From Porogramme epimiltina (lineage: Eukaryota > Basidiomycota > Agaricomycetes > Polyporales > Polyporaceae), in contig FTLJ01000040.1 in NCBI GenBank assembly GCA_900155495.1, positions 1 through 64,000 of the forward strand: DNA of 64,000 nt, read 5' to 3'. The number at the start of each line of letters is the position of its first letter. The first letter of the stretch is position 1. Positions 57,316-64,000 of the stretch are shown one piece after another. The translations under genes were made by a program, and so were the position numbers. The notes beneath the pieces were generated by a model. It saw only the letters and a program-made list of their open reading frames with translations. It was not told the DNA's origin and searched no databases.

Positions 57316-60300
57316 ATGGCTAAGCAGAAGTACTACGCCGTGTACGGCGGTCGTGAAGGCACCCAAATCTACGAGACTTGGGATGACGTGCGTCCTCTTC
57401 TTACCACTAGCAGGATACCCTGAGGCTGCTGTGGCTTGAAGTTGACCGCTGACCACCGCCCACTCCCACCTTTCTCAGACGAAAGCCAACGTACGTGCTT
57501 CTGCAACCTACTTAAACATCTTGGCGCTCAGTGGATTCGCTTATGTCGGCGCTCACAGGTGCATCGTGTGTCTGGTGTGCGGTACAAGAGCTTCTCCTCC
57601 TCGGAACAAGCGCAGGCATGGTTGCAAGGCATAGAGGACGTCATGACTACGGACGTGCTTGACGCGGAGCGTAAGTTCCATGTCTATAATGTGTATCCAT
57701 GGTAAACAAAATTGATGCCCGTCTGCGGGTCCTATGTCTCTGCATATTTTTCCTCGTTCTAGAGGGACGTGACGTAGACGATCGCGCGCCGCTCGCACCT
57801 GCGCACCGGCCACATCGAAACTCAGCTCTACCTCTCGCAGCACGGAGGCACCATCCGTATTACTACCCTCCAAACAATCGTGTGGCGGCCGTCGCCACGG
57901 GTTATGACAGAGAGAACTCGATATACATCGACAGCGGAGACGAGGACGGCGACGATGACGACATCGTCATGCTCCCTGGACCATCACTGACCAACGGGGT
58001 GGCACAAGCCGTCCCCCCTCCGAAGCAAGAGCGCTCGGGTAATGGGTACGAGATTATTGACTCGGACGACGAGATCGAGATGCTCCCAGGACCACCTGGG
58101 CCCTCGTCGCGACCCGTTGCTGCTCCCGCGCCAGTCCCTGCACCTGCCCCGGCACCTCCCCCCGCGCTGCAGGATGGCGCCCACCCGATTCTAGCGGACG
58201 CAGACGCACCCGTCGCGCCTGAGGGCATGCTCATAAGCGCGCCTATTCGCGAGGTGAAGCTCTCGCCCGAACAGACTTTTATCCTTGCGCGCGTCCGTAA
58301 GGGTGATTCTATCTTCTTCACCGGCTCCGCGGGAACGGGAAAGTCCGTGCTCCTGCGCGAGATAATCCGCGCGTGCCGCCCGAACCCAGGCCCCACCCCC
58401 CTCGTCGCGGTGACGGCATCGACGGGGATCGCGGCGGTCAACGTAGGCGGATGCACTCTGCACTCATGGGCGGGGATTGGATTAGGGAAAGAAGACAAGG
58501 ATTCTCTTGTGGCGAAGATTCTTGGGGTGAACCCGAAGGCGTACAAGGCGGAGCAAGCGAAGAGGAGGGAGCTGAACGAGAAGCTCGCGAGGGGAGAGCG
58601 GCTGACGGGCGAGGAGATGGACTTTTTGCAGTCAGACCCGGCGGCAACGAGGAAGAGCCCGGCGCTGGAACGGTGGAGGAAGGTGAAGACCTTAATTATT
58701 GATGAGAGTGAGTGCATTTTGTGGCCTCTGAGTACAAAGTGACTAACGGGTCGAGTGTTGTGTAGTCTCGATGATCGACGGTCGGTTATTCGATAAGCTG
58801 GTGCGTGTGGTGGCCCCGGACAGGCTTCTGACGCGTATGTGTGTAAGTATTTGTGCTTACTGATGTTCCGTACATGTAGGAATACGCCGCACGCAAAGTA
58901 CGCAAGAATGAAATGACTTTCGGGGGCATCCAGGTGCGAAAGTTTTCCTCGTTCATAGCTGTTCACTTATAGTTCTTGCGTCATGAATAGCTCGTTCTGT
59001 CAGGCGACTTCTGTCAACTTCCTCCGGTGCCGGACAAGGACTCGAAAGGCGGACAAGTCACGGCTTGCTTTGCTTTCGAGGCCGAGTCTTGGGACCGGTG
59101 TGTCGGGCCTCCTCTCGTCTTGCATAGGGTCTTTCGACAAAGGGATCAGAGTTAGTGATCGCTACTGCCTCTTTCACTTGTTACATCTGATAATGTCTTG
59201 GCCTAGCTTTCGTTGACATGCTGAACGCTATGCGTTTCGGTGAGATTGACGCGGACATGACACGCACCTTCAGGTCACTCGAGCGAAGTATCGAGTACGA
59301 TGATGGGATTGAGCCAACGGAGTTGTGAGTCTTACAAACAGCTAACCGACAAGTCAGACCATCTACTTAACCTCAACCCCACTAGGTACCCGACTCGCAA
59401 TGAAGTAGAATCCGCAAACAGCTCGCGCCTCTCAAAGCTCCCCGGTACATCAAAGGATTACAGGGCGATGGACTCCCCGGGGAGGGACGAGCATGGGAAC
59501 CCGTTCAGCAGAGAACGCGTCGAACGTGCCCTCAAGGATCAGATTGTCCCGAAGATTCTTCCACTCAAGGTGGGCGCAGTTGTGATGTTGGTCAAGGTGC
59601 GCAATAGAGCAGTATACCCTTCTATCCTTTACAAGCTCAAACGGAACCGTGCTGGTGGTCATAGAATATTGTTCAAGGAGTTCTAGTGAACGGTACAACC
59701 GGGCGCGTCGTCGGTTTTTATAAACCACGCGAGGCGATGGAAATGGGGGCGGCCATCATGCTCCCCGAGGCGCGTATCCCCGATGCACCTGGGGCCCCTG
59801 GTGCAGATCCCGACGCGCCTGCTCTTCCCCCGGACCCGCTGGCACTGCGCGCGCAGGAGGAAGAGCGCGAGCAGAAGTTGAAGCGGATCCTCGCGCTCCA
59901 GAGCTTGTGGCCTGCAGTGCAGTTCGCGAGTGGCCCACTAATGCTCTGCGTCCCGCTCCCCTTCGAGTCCGTCACGGCTGACGGGACGATCGAGGCGGTG
60001 CGCGAGCAGGTGCCGCTCATCCTTGCGTGGGCGTTGAGTATACACAAGTCGCAAGGGCAGACGCTTGACCGTGTTCGTGTCGATCTGAAGCGGATCTTCG
60101 AGAAGGGACAAGGTAAACCCTGAGCCACTTCTGACAAGGCGTATCGGGTGCTGACCGGCGTGACGTATCTCATTCAGCTTACGTTGCTCTATCAAGGGCC
60201 ACGCGCATGGAAACGCTCCAGGTACTCCATTTCGAGCCGACCAAGTGCGTGTCCGTTCAATCTAACCCCTCTGTGTAGTGACTAACTTCCTCGGATACGT

Positions 60301-60426
60301 TGCAGAGTTCAAGCACACCCAAGAGTGCTGCAGTGGATGGCACAGCACATTGGTACTGCCCCTGTGGCTCGGCGTGAGCGTGATGAAGTTGACGAGGATA
60401 TCGACTTCTGGGGGGATGTATTGTGA
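57316..60426 (+). CDS. Pif1-family helicase with N-terminal hybrid-binding domain, copy B
   Basis: Paralogue of the upstream gene with the same exon plan. The hybrid-binding domain reads '[18 protein letters not shown]', microexon TKAN (57479-57490), '[17 protein letters not shown]'. The acidic linker carries repeated '[15 protein letters not shown]' and '[12 protein letters not shown]' pieces, and a Pro/Ala run. Helicase motifs are complete: '[14 protein letters not shown]', '[14 protein letters not shown]', '[17 protein letters not shown]', '[15 protein letters not shown]', '[12 protein letters not shown]', '[18 protein letters not shown]', then the last two exons with [13 protein letters not shown] sequence and 'DIDFWGDVL'. 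No disabling change was found. Linker and introns differ most from copy A. Confidence 0.88.
57479..57490 (+). other. 12-nt microexon in copy B
   Basis: Lies between acceptor CTCAG and donor GTACGTGC and encodes TKAN. Including it gives '[19 protein letters not shown]', a good match to the hybrid-binding domain. Confidence 0.75.
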
Positions 60427-60911
60427 TCTCTGCTATGACTCTGAATTTATGTTCTCGTTCTTGCTTGCTTCTAAACATATACGCCTATACGCCTATATGT
60501 CTATACGTATAATCGTTACTTGCAGTACACAACTTCTTAATATCTACTTTCCGTCGTTCATAAATGGTCGTGGACATCCAACGTGCTGTATCGAGCGAAA
60601 TCATCAATGTACGATTCCGAGAAGAGCGCACTACAAGCGTCCGAGCCCCCTGCAGGCGAAGTAGAAAATCGAAACATACATGCATACAGTACGCTATGAA
60701 ATGGCACGGCAGCGCATTACATGGTATCATAGAACAAGCCGTACACCACAGATTACCAAGCTAGCAGGAACAGATAATCGTCTCAGCGAGCTCGTTAAGG
60801 CTACAGTCCTATACAACACCTCCAACTATCCAAACAACAGCCGCCTTCAGATCATCGTGATATCGTCGTTCGTGTCGTCGATGCGTCGTAAGATATACTT
60901 GGACAACTGCC
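60427..60911. other. Convergent intergenic region
   Basis: 485 bp between helicase copy B and the RhoGAP gene. The left third still shows patchy similarity to the flank of copy A. No gene is seen. Confidence 0.45.
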
Positions 60912-63900
60912 TCACTCAGAGGCGGACGGCTTCTTCCCATGTCCTGACCGCTTACTCGGGCTCGAGTGACCCGACGAACTTGACGGGGGCGATGGCGACG
61001 CGCTCGCAAACGCCGCAGCTGCGGCTGTCGATGAAAGCTCGATCCCTGATTCGTTCGAGCCCTGGCGCACCGGCGGCGGATGCGCTGGCTGCTGCGTGGG
61101 CTGTAGCGCGGGCTGTTGTGGCGGTGAGAAAACGTCTGGGGGGTTGCTCGTACCAGCGCTGAACGGATCCGGTGCGTCGACTGGCGAGGGTTGTGACTGA
61201 TTCGACACACTTCGCATCGAGGGGTCCCGCGATGGCGGGTGGGTGGGCGAGCCCGCACTCGGGGGCGAGTTCCCGGTGGCAGCGGTGGCCGAGGTATTTA
61301 CCGATACGAGGGACGGAGCCTTCTCTGGGGGCGGTGAAAGGGGCCCCGGGAGAGATGACGTGCTTGTGTTAATACTACCCTCGTATGTCGGAGACAAGGA
61401 GCTCTGCGGGGTGACCCGGACTTGATCGTCAAAGAACTGCCCAGCTCTTACCGACGGTATCTGTCGAGCAGGTGAGCCGGCGTGAGGGCCAGCACGTAGT
61501 GACGGGTGGATGCTGTTCGTGGGGCGCGGGGGTAATTGCGGGGTGAAATCCTGTGGCGGTGGGCGGGGTGGGAATGGTGGTGCCATCTCCTGGATGTTGG
61601 GACGTTGTACGTCGAATGACGAGCGAGGCGTGCCAGAGGTCGATGGTGTCTTCTGGTGTTTCCGGGGGGAAGTTGGTACAGGAGGAGGGGGCATGCTAGA
61701 CGAGGGGATGGTCGCGGGAGGGGGCATACTAGTCAGCTTTGTGTGGGTGGAGCCGTATGCCACATGGGCAGCAGACTCGTGGAGAGGAGCGGGGGGTAGC
61801 GGGGGAGAATTTGTTCCGCTTTGCTGGAATAGCACATGGGCGTAGGTGATGAGATCCTCCATGGTAGTATCCTAGGTCAGACCGTTAATAAAACATGATT
61901 AGTGTAGATTGTCGGTCACGTTACCTTCCACGCCTGCATCCCTAATAGGTCGCCGCCCTCTGGGATCTTGTCTTCACCAAAGATGACCGACCCGAAAACG
62001 ATTGCGAGATTCTTCGGGTCCATCTTGTTCTTCTCCGAGTGTGATGCCACGCGTGCGAGATGCTCAACGATGGCCTTGAGCGTGGCTTGATGAATTGCCG
62101 GTAGACGACGGATCTTGGAGCGAAGGAGAGTGAAGTTGCTCGCAGCATGTTCGTCTATCGCCACACGTAAGCCATGCGATGATTGTTACATGGGTCAATG
62201 TACACAACACACCGAATGCCTCTGTATGCTGCATCCGTTCCTGCAGCGGGAATTTGAAAACAGGCTCGGGCAGTTCTCGCAGGTATAGCTGTATTTATAT
62301 GAGTGTGCTTGCTTTCTCAACAAGTGATTGAGACATACCTTCAGGAACCCCGATACGCAATACACATCGTCAGCCTGAGGGTTGAACTGAAATGCCGCTT
62401 CATTTCGTTCGATCTTATGTTGAAGCTGCAGGCGGGTTATGAGCAACAATTCGATGCCACTAAAACGAATGAAGGTCACCTCCTGAACGGCGGCGTGCCT
62501 TCCCGAAACCTGTAACAAATAAATAATTCAGCTCCAGCATACTGGCGTGCGGCGTGCGTGACGAACCCGGTAGATACCCTCCGCGTCCAATCCTCGTTTG
62601 TCAATGTCCTCAATACACATCCGCACAATCCTCGGGATCCCGCCTTCCAGCGGTCCACGCGCGGTGGCATAGTCCACCAGACTGACTCCGAATATAAGAT
62701 CCTTGCACTCTCCCACGTTGTAGTTGTAGTAATATACTGGTTTGGGAGATACGGCGGCGAGCAGGCGTGGGATACTCGCCGTTATGGCCGCACTATCACG
62801 TTGCGGGGAAATCTTCTCAATCATGTGCCCACAGTGTTCACAAAGTTGACATTGAGTTGCGGCTGCCGCGCTAAGGATAAGACGGTTAGTGGGCGTGCAT
62901 GCGCACTTAGAGCGGAGGGGTCACGTACGTTAGGCTGTCGTTGTACATCTCGAGGATCCTTCTCAGTATCTGCGAAGACTCTCGCACGAACGACTCCATA
63001 GACTAGCGCCACGCCGTTAATTTTCTTTGAACGGGACATGAATCTGAGACCGCTCACCTTGAAGCCCGACTCGATGATCTTGACTCTCCGTATCCGGAGG
63101 GTCTCCAGCCAATGAACGCCACGCCGGTACTCCTTGTCTACAAATTACCCCCACGTTAGAGGACACCGCCCGGCAGCACAGCGCGCATCCTGGAGCAGAG
63201 CCCCACACATACCTGCCTCATCGGCCTCGCGCTTAGCACGCACTTGCCGGAGCGCGTTGTCGGAGCGCCCTTCCCTATCCCTATCGCGGTCGAGGAAGGT
63301 CATGAGCTGGTTGAGCTGCTTCTTGCCTTGGTGCGCAAGGTCCTGAAGCGCAGTCGAGGTTGAGGCCGCGGCGGACGGTGACCGGTTCCGCGCGTGCTGG
63401 GACGGCCGACGGTCGAGCGGACGCAGTGGCTGCGGGCCGGTCACAACTGGCCGCGCGCCGTTCGCGCCTTGCGATTGAGGTTTCGACAGCGGCGGCATGT
63501 TGTTAGGGTCCTGGGGAGATGTTGGGGAAAGAGGGGCGGCGGCAGCGGTTTTGTAGTCCTGGACATGCGCGGGCGGCGGGGACAGTGCGTGGGGAGTTGG
63601 GATGGTCAGTGCCACTAGCGGTGATGAGCGGCGTCGAGAGAGACACTCACCTCTGTCTCCTGACATTTCCTGAGATACGCCCGTTTGAGACGGGGGAGGA
63701 CATTCTCTGCGTAGTCTGCATGAGCGGTTACTGCATCCTTGATGTCCTCACGTATGCGCTTTCGGATGCGATCTTGCTCTTCCTAAACAGCATACACACT
63801 GTCTCGTACGCATGTCACACGTGGGTAGAACAGAGAGGACGCACCTTGAAGTTGAAGAGTGGTTCAATGACATGTGCAATGAGGCTGTCGAGGAACGCTT

Positions 63901-64000
63901 GGTGCGTCCCGGCCTCTGAGAAACGAGCAAGAGTCCTACGGTCAGATACAACCCAGGAAACGACTAAGCGGAGACGGACCTCGCTCTACGTTGTCCGTGA
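60912..64000 (-). CDS. F-BAR/RhoGAP protein (Rgd1-like), 5' end outside window
   Basis: Rho GTPase-activating protein that binds curved membrane at sites of polar growth and cytokinesis. The F-BAR region begins at the window edge with 'EAGTHQAFLDSLIAHVIEP', 'RIRKRIREDIKDAVTAHADY' and 'ENVLPRLKRAYLRKCQE'. After a Pro/Ser-rich insert the F-BAR helix resumes ('EYRRGVHWLETLRIRRVKII'). The RhoGAP domain runs from 'GVSLVDYATARGPLEGGIP', with the arginine finger in 'GIYRVSGRHAAVQE', to 'KNLAIVFGSVIFGED'. The C-terminal ~300 residues are Pro/Ser-rich with PPPPVP and PPLPP-type SH3-binding runs and end 'SGHGKKPSASE'. About nine exons are visible. The first exons lie beyond 64000. Confidence 0.9.

Larger units (their letters stand above)
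57121..60630 (+). repeat. Tandem duplication unit 2 (helicase copy B and flanks)
   Basis: Second copy of the unit, in direct orientation. GCCTTTCCTGGATACCCGTG at 57121 opens it, and TATCGAGCGAAATCATCAA near 60587 is close to its end. Edges are approximate. Confidence 0.6.

Noticed and set aside
53777..60426. Helitron or integrated plant-type pararetrovirus, suggested by Pif1 helicase and viroplasmin-like domain
   Set aside because: No Rep/HUH motif, no Helitron ends, no capsid, protease or reverse transcriptase sequence. The domain is also a cellular RNase H1 module, and both genes have many ordinary introns.

Overview
The window looks like nuclear DNA of a filamentous basidiomycete, most likely an agaricomycete. 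The sequence is GC-rich. Genes are packed on both strands and split by many short introns of about 50-60 nt with GTRNGT donors. The gene content is a typical mushroom-forming-fungus set: tricalbin, Spc105, a small OPT transporter, an RTA1-like protein and a type-D beta-carbonic anhydrase. No rRNA, tRNA, CRISPR array or autonomous transposon could be supported.

Layout. 1-2.4 kb is gene-poor and very GC-rich. 2.4-7.1 kb holds the splicing factor Prp17/Cdc40 (-), divergent from a Myb plus Sfp1-like zinc-finger regulator (+). 7.6-15.9 kb is a run of minus-strand genes: Ugo1-like mitochondrial fusion carrier, RINT1/Tip20 tether, HAD-family hydrolase, and a beta-carbonic anhydrase with an apparent mitochondrial first exon. 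17.6-23.2 kb is a five-C2 tricalbin (+). 24.1-29.2 kb holds an OPT oligopeptide transporter (-) divergent from a TauD-type dioxygenase (+). 29.3-32.3 kb holds Mtq2 (-) and Alg10 (+) head to head. 32.7-34.9 kb encodes an unrecognised coiled-coil protein. 35.2-43.7 kb holds the kinetochore scaffold Spc105/KNL1 (-) head to head with a kinesin-6 (+). 44.1-47.2 kb holds Sgt2 (-) and the ubiquitin ligase Prp19 (+). 48.2-52.5 kb holds an RTA1-like membrane protein and a Nudix hydrolase with a C-terminal membrane anchor. 53.8-60.4 kb holds two tandem paralogues of a Pif1-family helicase with an N-terminal RNA/DNA-hybrid-binding (viroplasmin-like) domain. 60.9-64 kb is an F-BAR/RhoGAP protein cut by the window edge.

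Most genes are housekeeping genes, and several pairs share short bidirectional promoters. The most unusual material is the tandem hybrid-binding-domain/Pif1 pair: both copies appear intact, and both keep a 12-nt microexon inside the hybrid-binding domain. Other notable points are the Myb/zinc-finger fusion, GC-AG introns and microexons in tricalbin, a cell-cycle-like promoter between Spc105 and kinesin-6, a GATA-motif cluster between the OPT and TauD genes, and an apparent dual-targeting carbonic anhydrase. Gene models were built by eye from splice consensus and family alignment. Exon edges are firm where family motifs cross them and softer elsewhere.
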